Shown: positions 10,470 to 21,142 of the stretch, piece by piece
Layout: each line of letters begins with the position of its first letter
Position numbering within the stretch: position 1 is the first letter of the stretch
Source of the DNA: Microglena sp. YARC
Lineage: Eukaryota > Chlorophyta > Chlorophyceae > Chlamydomonadales > Chlamydomonadaceae
Direction of reading: 5' to 3'
DNA length: 64,000 bases
Assembly: GCA_022414725.1 (NCBI GenBank)
Contig: CM039462.1
Span: 44,160,993-44,224,992, forward strand
Program-made: the position numbers and the translations under genes
The notes under the pieces: generated by a model
What the model saw: the letters and a program-made list of their open reading frames with translations, nothing else
Told to the model about the DNA's origin: nothing
Database searches by the model: none

Positions 10470-13400
10470 TCAAGCCCCTGAGCCTTCTAACTCCAAGTAG
10501 TAGTGCTGGTCAGAGGCACTCTTGTCCGCCCTATGGAGAACCAGCTCCTCATTGTCAGAGGACCTCTGGAAGACGTGAGCCATAGCTCTGGCTGTCAACA
10601 TGGACCAGAACAGGGGCATCCAGACGGCCGACGGAGAAGCCTCACCCCGGGACTCCTCTGAAGGACATGCACTGCTGGTATGAGCCAAGCTTGAGGAATC
10701 CTGGCGTGCGCTAGCTTGCCCTGCTTGCTGATCCGCATCGTATCCCCAGGCACCCTGTGGTGAATTTAATAATTAGTTATTATAAGAGTTATTATTCGTA
10801 ATAATTCATTAGTATATTTATGTTGTATGTTTCCTCTGATGTTTCAAGTACATTCATTGTCAGGATCAGAGCCAATTGTGTGGGTGTGGGGCAGGGTATT
10901 AAAGAAAGGCCCCCAGCCCCGCATAAGCTGATACACATCGTATCCCCAGGCACCCTGCAGTAAATTGATCAATAAATAAGTATTTTTATGTTTGCTCTAA
11001 TATTTCAACTACATTCATTGCCAGGATCAGAGCCAATTATGTAGGTGCGGGGCAGGGTATTTAAGGAGGACCCCCAGCCCTGCTTGCCGATACACATGGT
11101 ATCCCCAGGCACCCTGCAGTGATTGAATGGATTCATCAGGATTGTTAAGTTTGATGTTTGCTCTCATATTCAAATATTATCATTGTCAGGGTTAGAGCCA
11201 CTTGGGTGGTTGGGTGGGGGCGGGGGGAGGGCTTGGGGGTCAGGTGGGTGGGTTGGTGGGTGGGGGCTAGGGGGGGGGGGGGGAAGCAGCACCAGTCAAA
11301 TGTGGTTAGATGTGCAGATATGATTGAACACAGAACACTTACTTTTCAACTAAATTCCAGGACCAGCGCATGGACAGGGTATGTGAATCTGCATGACGCA
11401 AGTTGCTTCTCTCACTCAGGCAATCAACATTTACATACATGAACCTGATAGAAGGCTCCACGGACACATGCAAAACGAACACAACATAAGACAAGAGAAC
11501 TATGTTATTTGCCTTCGTGCCCTAAGCTTAAGCACATGGCACACCCTCACGCGCGTTGAGTGTTGGCAAACGACCCAAGTAGCTCCCAGCGACTGATGTA
11601 CTAGGCAGTACAGCTGGGCAGGCATTACAGCCCCCTGTTTGATCACATTGAAAGAAACAAGCCCTATGCAGCGTCGCAAGCGTCGCGGAAAGTTGGCAGA
11701 GTGTGTTGGCAACAGGACGAAAGGTGGCATCGATGGAGCTGACTGAAGCGAGTCAGTAACGCGATCGTTGGATGACGTGTCGGGCTTCAATTTCCTGTCA
11801 CACAAACGGACAAATGGGTAAACATGCCCACCCCCTTGAAGAGAGGGCTCCGCCGAAGCTTTCAAAACATGCACATTTTTATTGGATGCTCACCATTATT
11901 CAGATATGTGAGGTTACTGCTTAGTCAAACACAAGGTACGCCTCGAAATGCTAATTACATCTGTAAACAATTACCAATTTCACTTCTGAGTGACCCTTTC
12001 AACAGTATTTTAGAAAAGCTGTCACAATATGCTTTAAATATTGCATTGATTAATTTACACCATTGATGAGTTACCCACAGTCAGCACTTGGTCATACCCA
12101 AGTTACACCTGTGTTAATCCTCGCCATAGGCCACCAGTATGCATACCATATTTGCAGACTGAAAGAACTAAGTAACACACCATTTGAAAACGTGACAAGG
12201 AAATTAAAAACATGCAAATTGAGGTTTAGCCAACTGGTTTTCAGGCATCAGCTTGAGTCTGTCCACCTATGGACCCCTTTGCCAAATATTTTATGTCATG
12301 CAGTTTTGAGAGCACTTTTATTTTTAAAAAGGGGTTTCCCAAAACATGCTCTTGCCAATAAGCGCGCACAGGTCAACACAGCTGCAAAAAATGCACATAT
12401 ACCCATGAAGTTGGGACACATAAGCAAGAAAATAACTTTAAGAGTTCGGTGGAGTGGCAATCACGAGGGGTACCTAGCTATCTCTTAAGTATAATCTCGT
12501 ATAATAAGTTTTATTAAGAAAGAATATCACGGCAATTACTCTATTCATTATCACATGACATCTGAAACCTCCTCTAATCCACTCCAGTGCTTTTTATTTC
12601 AGATTTCTGTACACCAGGTTGAGGTTAGGAACTTGGGCTACTAAGCGTGATTTCAGACTGGCTGCGTAGCCATCGCATGGCTCAGCACATGGCAGAGCGC
12701 GGAGTTCGCTTTTTTAGGCAGCGCCAAACCCATGCTTTGCCATGCAACAACAGATTGGCGACGCAGTGGCGACGCATCGTCAGAACAAAACTACTGATCC
12801 ACTCCATGATGAAACTCACCGGGAAGGGGACTTGCTGAGGCACTGGTGCACCCCCTCCTAGAGCTCTATCGATGCCTGCCAGTATGGGTGCTGCTGAAAA
12901 AGCTTTAGTGTCCCGAAGCAGCACATTGTTCACGCTATGCTCATAGATTCGCCCGCTCTCGTTCAGCTTGTACGTTGAGATTCCATCAAACAGGCTCTCC
13001 CTGTCTCCAAACAAGCGAGGCAACCCATGAACAGTCCACCTCATCTTGATGACTGAATCCTCAGGCTGCCAGATGCGAATCACCTGGAAACATGGGCAAC
13101 ATCTCAGGTTTACTGGACAACACCATCAAACTGTTTCAACATGTAAGCCTTGCACCATGGCTATGAGCCAGATGCCTTTCTTCGCATCAGGAGAAGAGTT
13201 TTGAATCATGTATAAGCTTAAATCCCTGACTACATTTTGTGACCAAATGCTCTCTAGTTGTTGCTTGGTACCACTATTCTTTAATCGAAGTACAGCATGA
13301 GGTGTGCCGAGCCCAGACGGTACTCAGTGATTTCAGCTGCCTTCATCCTGCCATCAAGAGAATAATGATTATACTGATGTGAGGAAGAATATGGCTGAAG

Positions 13401-14547
13401 TTACTGAGTACCCTATGGGGTCAGCATACCTCAGGGGTTGCTTAATCAAACAATAGTACCAAGCAACAGTCTACCAGCCTCCAGCCACTCAATTCAAACA
13501 GGAAAATCAACTCACATTTGATTTAAGCACTTATCCTGATGTTAGGAAGAAGATAGCTGAATTCACTGAGTCCATCTGATACACACATCATTTTTGCGCA
13601 TAGGGCAAAGCACATAGCATGACTCACTGAGCATAACAGACGGTTATGCTTGACCCTGTCAGGCCACTTCAGACACACCAACGTGACAAACAGTGAGCAC
13701 CCGTGGACCCATCTCCAACCCACGAACAGTCAAGCCCAACATGGGTGATAAGTCTGGCAGCGTAACGAGCTTGTGATGCAGTATGCAGACAAACATAAGG
13801 CAAGAATGAGGACAACGAGGCACAACGCCCACCTCTACGTAGAGTGACTTGAAGAATAGTCGGCCATGGAACCGCAGTGACCAGAACATGGTCTTGTAAT
13901 TCTTCTTCCCTTGGAATGTGATCTTAGGGTCCTTGAAGAGGATGTTCTCTGTGTATATGTCATCTGCAAAGCAAATAATGCATAGTCAGTGACATAACAA
14001 GCACTGGAATCATCAACCAGGAAGTGGCACGCGCAGGTCAGTGTAGGTGGTAATACGAAGTGGCGAACAAGGTATGGCATAGCAAGAGCTAGCGAAGTGG
14101 AAGTGGAGGAACGCCGTTCGGCGTGGCAGAGAAAGGTAGTAGAAACGTGTATATGGACCTACAGTTGAGCTCCCGTTCGAACAGGCTAGGAATATCTTCT
14201 CGCAGGCTACGGATGCAATCCCCAACGTTTGCGAAGAAGGAGTCTTTATCATTGTTCCGAGTTCGTTGGGGCTTCTCATCCACAGACACATGCAGCGCCC
14301 AAGGCGATCTTCCGGTTGAGGATCCAGCCCAAGAATTCTCCAAATGCCTCAAGCAGCTGGGTCCAACTTTATCGCTCAGACTTGACGAGGTCGATACCTC
14401 ATCTTCCAGAGGGCATGCAACATGGGGGAGAACAAGACTGCCTCTAGTATCCCGAGGCACTGGTCTGCAACTGCTGGCCACGAATTCGCTATGCAACAAG
14501 CCAGGTGAGGATTTTCCGGCAGTCAAATTCTTGGAAACGTGTAGCAT
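10470..14547 (-). CDS. DUF2358-family protein, probably plastid-targeted, four exons
   Basis: Model on the minus strand: exon 1 14547-14163, exon 2 13963-13833, exon 3 13083-12820, exon 4 10754-10470 (1065 nt, 354 residues). Donors GTAGGT, GTGGGC, GTGAGT; acceptors TTTGCAG, TTTCCAG, CCACAG; phases 1, 0, 0 all agree. The core is recognisable as DUF2358: REDIPSLFERELN, then Y|DIYTENILFKDPKITF, NYKTMFWSLRFHGRLFF, IRIWQPEDS, MRWTVHGLPR, FDGISTYKLNESGRIYEH. Plant and algal members are mostly predicted chloroplast proteins of unknown biochemical role, with a fold related to NTF2/SnoaL by description. The first ~85 residues are Ser/Arg-rich, as for a transit peptide. Exon 3 could also read through its donor to a stop at 12682, giving a shorter form. 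Exon 4 ends YLELEGSGA. Confidence 0.78.
10755..11290 (-). pseudogene. Two tandem decoy copies of DUF2358 exon 4 start with acceptor
   Basis: Upstream (in gene sense) of the real exon 4 acceptor at 10755, the block CTGCAG followed by GGTGCCTGGGGATAC recurs, with copy starts at 10954 and 11113 (spacings 200 and 159 bp). The copies read GAWGYDVYQLMRGWG and GAWGYHVYRQAGLGV against the real GAWGYDADQQAGQ, then hit stops. Each copy also carries the intron sequence TCATTGCCAGGATCAGAGCC. Both copies have a good CTGCAG acceptor, so they could compete in splicing. Confidence 0.8.
11265..11285. repeat. G-rich tract
   Basis: Poly-G run within GGTGGGTTGG repeats at 11205-11285, in intron 3 of the DUF2358 gene. 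Confidence 0.9.
11620..11870 (-). repeat. Dispersed repeat family F, copy 1 (inverted)
   Basis: Minus strand reads GGCGGAGCCC, then CCCGACACGTCA, CAGTCAGCTCCATCGATGCC and GACGCTGCATAGGGCTTGT. The same series of words occurs on the plus strand at 39360-39610. The rest of this 2 kb intron (to 12819) shows an open plus-strand frame at 12063-12488 (141 codons) that I cannot assign. Confidence 0.7.
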
Positions 14548-14559
14548 TCTTTGCGCTTG

Positions 14560-15280
14560 AAAAACAGGAAATTATGCTCTACAACAACCTACGGTTTCTT
14601 TCGTAAACAAGAATATGGTATCAAGAGGAGGTCATACGTGGCACAACAAGTACCCCGTGACTGTACCGCTAGTTTACGGCTAACCGACCCGACCCGACAT
14701 GCTGACGCGCTTCCACTCGCGGGCCACCTTAGCTAACCTATCTGAGGCAGGGGCCCTGATCTTAGGAGAAGCTGCTGAAGTTCTACATGTTCACAGCGCA
14801 TGAGTTCGTTGTTCAGTGCCCTCGAACTTGTAGAAGGTTCGCAAGAAAAGCTGAAGACCTAGTTTCCGTTCTGGTCAACCATCGCATCAGTTCCCCCTCA
14901 TGCTGGCATGCAGCCTCATGCGATGGTTAGGTCATGGACAACCTACAACGAAGTCGATGTCGTAGACCGGCCATGTGATGGTTGACCCAGTATAAGTCAG
15001 CTCCACAAAATCCTCCAATTAAAAATCGAAGGGTACAAGCAAGAAGGAAGAAAGCAAAAACAAACTAGGTATTTTCCCCCGACCCACCCTTATAAATAAA
15101 CGCCGAAATACCGGTAAGCAAGCCTTTTTTCCTCTAGGCAATAGCTGTGAACGCCATGCTTGGGCCCGAGTACTGTTGCCTGCACGCGGCTTGGCACTTG
15201 CAGGACAATGAAAAAATATTATTATTCCCGAGAGCTGCCGGGAGTCTAGAGAAAAATATTACCCCCCCTCCCACGCCTAC
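14560..15280. other. Upstream region of the DUF2358 gene, no gene seen
   Basis: Contains the presumed promoter of the minus-strand DUF2358 gene (14548 upward). No TATA-like or other element stands out with confidence, and no domain is visible in short ORFs. Confidence 0.35.
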
Positions 15281-15284
15281 AGAA

Positions 15285-16125
15285 CCTGAGGGGGGCTGCC
15301 CCCCCCCCCCCCTGAATAGAAATGCCCATTTTTTGAAAAACTTAGATATGGATTCTGGATTTGGCGCATACAATGAGATCCTCGGAATTCCCACGTAGGG
15401 ATTGTGTGATAGTCAAAATTCAGTTCTGCACCCCCTTTGGGTTGCCCAAGTACCGTAGTCACCCTTCACCTTGGCAGGGGGCGGCCAGAAACTGGAGTTC
15501 TCATTCTTTCAAACAAATCAGTAGCAAGACAGTTCACACAGCATGTTTCAGGTACACTTCCTTGGGGCTAGTCCCACCCCACTTGGCCCAATGTTGAATG
15601 GGCCTTGGCCAGAGGCCACTTCAGGTTACGTCCCGATCAGGCGAATGATGGCAGCAGGGAGGCTCAATAAAGGCACCCAAATACCGGTAGACACACCACA
15701 TCTGGGACACCCATACCCCCTCCCCCCCTTCACCCCCTCACCCACCCACACAACCTCACACGCACTCAATTTGTCACACCCATTCACCCATACCCACACC
15801 CCACCCATCCATAGCACCCATGCACCCACTCATACTCTGGACAGTGCTGGGGTTAGAGGTTTGGGGTTTGGGGGTTAGGGGGGGGCAGGGGGGTTAATAC
15901 TTATTGCACGAGGTCCAAAGTGGTGCCAATAGACTACCCTTACCAAGGCCTACTCATGGGTGGTCTCAGAATGTCATATATATGGAGGTCTGAGTAAAAA
16001 TAAAATAAAACTGATGAGCCCCCCCCCCCCCCTAAATAAGGTGCTCAGAATGACCAGGAAAGTAACTCAAAATATCACCATGATCCATGCCATAACAGTC
16101 CCATAACAAAAAACAATCGATCTGT
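15285..16125 (+). repeat. Dispersed repeat family D (poly-C core), two blocks
   Basis: Block 15285-15400 has ACCTGAGGGGGGCTGCC, a C run, AGAAATGCCCATTTTTTGAA, TGGATTCTGGATTTGGCGCA and CTCGGAATTCCCAC. Block 15895-16125 has GCACGAGGTCCAAAGTGG, CTCATGGGTGGTCTCAGAAT, GGAGGTCTGAGTAAAAA and a C run. The same blocks recur at 58700-59450 (same orientation) and, inverted, at 42220-42660 and 59625-59820. Between the blocks lies CACCC-rich simple sequence. Confidence 0.75.
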
Positions 16126-16191
16126 CTCGCTGGATTTTTTTAGGAGGGGCCTCTCATGTTATTCCACCTCTTTTTTCTTACGCCCAAGTAA

Positions 16192-16391
16192 CAGGGATCG
16201 GCATATCACGATTTGAACCAAGGGCGAGTATGATATCATATGATATCATACAAGTTATGTCGTGTATTAATGGTAATTCATGCTCAGGGTTTATCGATGG
16301 TAAATATCATACGATTAATATCGTATATCAATGGTAACTTTAGCCTAATCAGACTGCCGGCATCATATGATATCATATTGCCTATTCCCTA
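16192..16391. mobile_element. hAT-type MITE, TATGATATCATA subfamily, copy 3
   Basis: 200 bp, ends CAGGGATCGGCATATCA and ATATTGCCTATTCCCTA, perfect 8 bp target duplication CCAAGTAA (16184-16191 and 16392-16399). Longer than the other copies because the central GGTAATTCATG / GGTAAATATCATACG part is extended. Confidence 0.92.
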
Positions 16392-16600
16392 CCAAGTAAT
16401 AGTGTTTACAAGTCGGTATCCTTAAGGGTCTAGTCTATCAGAATCATCGCCATTGCTCCATGCTTGGGCTCAAATACAGTGCAATGTCTTGGGAAAGTCA
16501 TTGTATGTTGACAGTAGAGAAGAGGACCACGGTCGTGTTCAATATACAGGTGTGTGCAGTACACCCAGTACATTTTCTTACATGACATACATTCTGGTAA

Positions 16601-16847
16601 TGTTATTCACCGGGTTTCACCGGCTCACCTAGAGTGACTTAGAGTGCATAGGACTTCCTCCCTGCTGCACTGTACTGCGATGCCGCTGCCAGCTATGGCA
16701 CGGACTCTGATGCCGGTACCCTGAGGTGCTGCGCCATCTCAGTACTTCCTCCTAGCGCATTGATCGAATGCTTATCTAACTGCAAAGATCTTATCCTTAC
16801 CGTCTTCCCCTCGTCTCTGTGCTCTGCACATACTCCGGAAATTCACA
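16601..16847 (+). repeat. copia-1 left LTR
   Basis: 247 bp, TG...CA ends. Shares the words CTGCACTGTACTGC, GCCGCTGCCAGCTATGGCAC and CTGTGCTCTGCACAT with the right LTR and with the LTRs of copia-2. Confidence 0.93.
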
Positions 16848-16863
16848 GGTTACGGTCCCATTC
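16848..16863 (+). other. Probable copia-1 primer binding site
   Basis: The bases directly after the LTR, GGTTACGGTCCC, are also found at 34628 after the copia-2 LTR. They do not look like the complement of a tRNA 3' end. They resemble the half-tRNA type of site that some copia elements use (complement of an anticodon arm of initiator Met tRNA, GGTTATGGGCCC in Drosophila copia), but the match is loose and the tRNA is not established. Confidence 0.45.
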
Positions 16864-17243
16864 GCTTTAGATTGTCCTTGCTTGACGGTATTCCGAGCTG
16901 AAGGACATTTTGATTGTTGTCGCGCAGAGCGCTCAATTGAAAGGATCGAGTAAGGCTCTCCACCCGACAAGAACCTCCCCGCTGGGACACCACTCTTGTG
17001 CCGTATATCATCCGCGTATCCGGATTGATTCTGCTCCATTGAGCCTCAAGCTGTCGTCCAGCACACCCCACTGACAACCATCTCCACCACCACTGCGCCC
17101 CCACCACCCCCTTCCCATCTCCCACGTCCCGTTGCTTACGCAACCTCAGCCATCTCTCAACCACCTCCTGACCTCTCAACTCTCCAGATACCTCCCCAGT
17201 TGGCCTCCAACTCCGACTGTCTCCTGCCCCTACCTACATCCCG

Positions 17244-18857
17244 TTGCATCAGCAATCTCTGCCGCCCAATCTCTGCAACTGCTCCGTCGCCACCACTATG
17301 CGGCATGCTGCAACCGACGAGACTGAGCGTCGTCAGACCTTCATCTTCCACCAACACTTCTTCCAAGATTGGCTTGAGTCTATGGAAGCTGAACTCAAGG
17401 TATCCCACTGCTACTTTTCCCCTGGATCTAACAGCCTTCCTAAGTTTCAGATCGAATACATCCTAGCACACCTTTCAGAACCTATCAGAAAGCTTTACAA
17501 GCACCACAACGATCCAGATGACATACTAGCAGCACTAAGATCCAAATATGACAACAAATCCAAACCTCGACAGCAATCACCTGTCGCAGCCGAATCAGCC
17601 GCATCCAATGTCCCAGCATACGACGGACTTGCATCAACCCCTACTGCATCTCATCCTCCTTCGTATGCACTCAATGCCTCCCCACGCATAAATCGCATGG
17701 CAGTAAACTGGATCATGGACACAGGAGCTACCTCCCACATGACAGGAGATGAATCATTGTTATATAACATACATGACATATTCCTTCATATCAGAGTTCA
17801 GACTGCATCAGGACATACTAACATTACCAGATCTGGAAATGCTCTGATCAGAGGAGACAATGGAGTGATTCACAACCTCAGAAATGTTCATCTCAATGAT
17901 GACCCTAACACTCCTAACCTCATGTCAATGGCTGCAGCCATCAAAGCCAACCCTTCTATGTCAGTTCAGTTTGATTCCCAGGTCTGCACCATGACCATCA
18001 ATAACAAAGTCATCAATACTGGATCAAAGAACAAGAATCTCTACCTCACTCCCACCCTTGTCCCTGACAATACCCTTATCCATGGGACATGTCTGAACAT
18101 AGCCATGGCCGCCATTTCCAGAACCACACACCAAACAGCAGAACTTCTTCACAACAGATATGGCCACCTTGCTTACAGCAGTTTAGGCAGACTTATTTCT
18201 GAACACATGGTCACAGGCACAGATGTCACCACTGCAGCCTGCAACAAAATGAAAAAGCATACGTGTGAAATATGTGTCCTCTCAAAAATGGACAAGAACC
18301 CCTACCCTACATCATCCACAAGTGCAAAGAGACCAATGGCAATCCTCCACATTGACATGAGTGGAAAGATGAAAGTGCCCAGTCTAAATGGCAGCTTATA
18401 CTTCCAAGGCATCCTAGATGACCACTAAAAGTACTCTATCGTCACATTCCACACAAACAAACACACAGTGCCCAAAGAAACCATGCATGAACTGGAACGG
18501 TATGAAGTCCTTACAGAAAACAAAATAGGCCCTATTTTCTGTGACAATGGATCAGAGTACACCTGCAGCCGATTCCAAAACTGGTGCAAAAAGAAAGGCA
18601 TTACCCCCAACTTCACAGTCCCTAACAATACAGCCACAAATGGAGCAGCAGAGCGTCTGAACCGCACTCTCCATGACAGGGCCTGTGCACTCCTCCTCTC
18701 ATCCAAATTTCCTGAAAGATACCGGGCTGACATGGTGAAAAATGCTAGCATCCTAAGAAACCTCAGCCCCACTTCTGACTCAGACAAAACTCCCTATGAG
18801 ATGTTCCATGGAGTCAAGCCTAAGATTGATCACCTCAGAACCATTGGGTGCACAGCC
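17244..18857 (+). pseudogene. copia-1 Gag remnant, protease, GAG-pre-integrase and integrase (5' part of Gag-Pol)
   Basis: An open frame from 17244 to a TAA at 18426-18428, continuing in frame to 18857. A Gag-like piece (FFQDWLESMEAELK) is followed without a zinc knuckle by an aspartic protease motif WIMDTGATSHMTGD, a pre-integrase zinc region (LLHNRYGHLAYSSLG, then CEICVLSK) and the integrase core: LHIDMSG, IGPIFCDNGSEYT and NGAAERLNRTLHDRA supply the D, D, E. The reading frame continues across the chromovirus insertion at the codon for CTA|Y into 28901 (TYVHIPPKSRTWKF on the far side). The premature TAA lies in the integrase domain just after GILDDH. Confidence 0.88.
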
Positions 18858-19206
18858 TGTAACAGCTCAGGATGCACTTAGCAGCCTGGGGGGTTAGTCT
18901 AGTGTAACAGGCTACGTGATGTATGTTTATGTGTAAGTCGATATGCGTAAGCTAGCAGAACAGTAAGGGGGTTACCTAGGTAGGGGATGTAGAGTTTGCT
19001 TGGAAAGAACGTCTTCGTGGTAGGAGTAGAAGGGTTCGTTCCGAGTAGCTCGTGTCTATGTGCGCAACGTGTGCGTTGTGAGAGATGAGGCAGTACATAG
19101 GTATGGTACTGTATCATGTGCGTTCGTCACGTGGCTTACGGGTACGGGGTACCCGTATGCCTTGCTGGACGGCCAGAGTACCCGTGAAGGGTTCTGTACT
19201 GTCACA
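18858..19206 (-). repeat. Chromovirus LTR (3' LTR in element sense)
   Basis: 349 bp; differs from the other LTR at only a few positions (for example CTGTCACA against CCATTACA at the end). Contains CTCGTGTCTATGTGCGCAAC. Confidence 0.95.
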
Positions 19207-19375
19207 CTCCCCCCCCTCCAGAAGAGATGCGGACCCCGCATCTGATCGTAATAGAGGTGGGATGTGAATACCAGTCGTCGTCGTATGTGCCGTGCTCAAA
19301 ATATACTTGATGAAACAAGTTGGTTTCGGAGAGAACCATTTAACATCCCTTTTGAGTACTCCGAGAAAGACAACT

Positions 19376-20395
19376 TTATAAATAAAGCAATCTAACCGCC
19401 GTGTCGTATGCGTCGAGTGCGATGGGTGGGTGATGGGCCCGTTTTTTCGACGTACGTCGGGATACAACGGGCGTAACACGTGATTGCCATGCATCGACCA
19501 CGTGAGGGGCACTTTTCTTGACCGCCTTGGCGAGTTCCCAAGTGTCTTGTTCAATACCGAAGTCTTGCCATCGGACCAAGTATTCGAGACGTCGTTTGCT
19601 GGATGTGCCGATGACACGCGACTTTTCACGCATGATGCATTGGATGTTCCAAATCGGAGCGCCGTCGGGGTCGAACTCAAGCGGTTGTCCAACATGGACA
19701 ACGCCATCAGAGCGCCAATGCTTGATCAAACCCACGTGAAACACGGGGTGGATGCGCATCATCTTAGGCAAGGCTAAGCGGCACGCCGTGACCTGCCGGA
19801 CGACTCCAGTCTGCTCGTCGCGCGGACCAATGCATTCTATAATCGTGTAGGGACCAACAAAACGAGGCGTAAATTTTGGTTTACCAGTTGCTTTGAACTT
19901 CATATTGCGGGTGGACAAGAGAACTTTATCACCAAGGTTGAAGAAAACCTCCGTTCGTCGTTTATCGTAATGGGCTTTCTGCCGATCTTGAGTGGCTTGC
20001 ATGCATGCTTTGCATTGATCTTGGCGTTCAATGTGATCAGCCCACCAATTGTTGGCAGCCGGACATTTCGATTCGACTTCCGCTTTGAGAGGCGTCGTAG
20101 GGTCGAAGCCAAGGTACGCCCGAAAGGGTGTGTTCTGAATGGACTCTTGGTAGGAATTGTTGATAGCGAACTCCACCAATGCCAAAGACTTATCCCAATC
20201 GTCATGGTATGGCCCCACGTAGTGGCGAATCATGTCCTCGATGACGCGGTTCATGCGTTCTGTCTGACCGTCAGTCTGTGGATGGAACGCAGTCGAAAAC
20301 GCTTGTCGTGTGCCCATTAGTCGATGGAGAGCAATGAAATGACCTGTGAATCGCACGTCACGATCACTGAGGAGCTTCTTCGAGATACCATGATA
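19376..20395 (-). CDS. Chromovirus integrase core (C-terminal part) and chromodomain
   Basis: Continues the integrase frame after an in-frame TGA (YLNRVI*YHGISKK) at about 20395-20397. Visible: LLSDRDVRFTGHF (second catalytic Asp), HPQTDGQTERMNRVIEDMI (catalytic Glu), the GPY/F-like segment FTPRFVGPYTIIECIGP, and a C-terminal chromodomain EYLVRWQDFGIEQDTWELA. The chromodomain directs integration to particular chromatin in related elements. The TGA probably replaced a Trp codon. Confidence 0.92.
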   Translation of the reverse strand, partial: YHGISKKLLSDRDVRFTGHFIALHRLMGTRQAFSTAFHPQTDGQTERMNRVIEDMIRHYVGPYHDDWDKSLALVEFAINNSYQESIQNTPFRAYLGFDPTTPLKAEVESKCPAANNWWADHIERQDQCKACMQATQDRQKAHYDKRRTEVFFNLGDKVLLSTRNMKFKATGKPKFTPRFVGPYTIIECIGPRDEQTGVVRQVTACRLALPKMMRIHPVFHVGLIKHWRSDGVVHVGQPLEFDPDGAPIWNIQCIMREKSRVIGTSSKRRLEYLVRWQDFGIEQDTWELAKAVKKSAPHVVDAWQSRVTPVVSRRTSKKRAHHPPIALDAYDTAVRLLYL

Positions 20396-21131
20396 TCAGA
20401 TGACCCGGTTGAGGTATAGGGAAGCGAATTCCTCCGCGTTAATCGTCGTGTGACAAGGTTCGACATGAACCATTTTGGACAGTTTGTCGACGAACACAGC
20501 GATGGCGTCATGGCCCGATGATGTTGGTGAAAGTGCCGTAATAAGGTCTGTGGAGACGCACTCCCAGAATTTGTCAGGAATTTCCACGAGCACCATGGTA
20601 CCGTTCGGCTTTGCGTTTCCGGGTTTGTTCGTTTGGCACTTATGGCACTGTTGGACGAAGGCAGTCACATCAGCCGTAACTTTGGCCCAAGTAAACGTGC
20701 GCGTGACTAGTTCCAACGTTTTGGTGCGACCGCAATGGCCCATGTAAACCGGATCGTGAGCTTTGCGGATAATATCCGGGCGAAGAGCCGCGTCAAGAGC
20801 GAGGGACGCATAAAAATTCGCGGCCGTACTTGTTTTTCTTGAACCAGTAACCGTTTCTGGAAAATTTATCACGGAGGCGCTTGCAGCCTGGCGTGAAGTT
20901 TGAGTCCGTTTTGTAACCAGCCAAAATTCGATCCATGATGGAGAGAGAGGAGGGAGTCGACGCCAAGGGCATCGGGCGTCTGCGTCGTCGCGTTTCTTTG
21001 ACCGGCACCGACGGTGCGGGCATGACCGTAGGAGGGCGGGGTGGGACCTCAATGACTGTGGGACCGACCGCAACAGGGCGAGGTTTCCTTGATCGAGGAC
21101 GACATTCGCTGACCAAGAGCGAGAACACCAA
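20396..21131 (-). CDS. Chromovirus integrase N-terminal zinc domain and first catalytic Asp
   Basis: The frame 21073-20396 reads DIIRKAHDPVYMGHCGRTKT and VQQCHKCQTNKPG, giving the H-H-C-C zinc-binding domain, then VSTDLITALSPT (first catalytic Asp) and AIAVFVDKLSKMVHV. The stretch 21131-20793 in a second frame (QLLVFSLLVSECRPRSRKPR to KYGREFLCVPRS) is the linker between RNase H and integrase, so a frameshift lies near 20800 as well as near 21180. Confidence 0.85.
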
Positions 21132-21142
21132 CAGCTGGTGCG

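Noticed and set aside
12063..12488. 141-codon plus-strand ORF as a gene
   Set aside because: Sits inside intron 3 of the DUF2358 gene, no recognised domain or codon pattern; noted only in the intron description.
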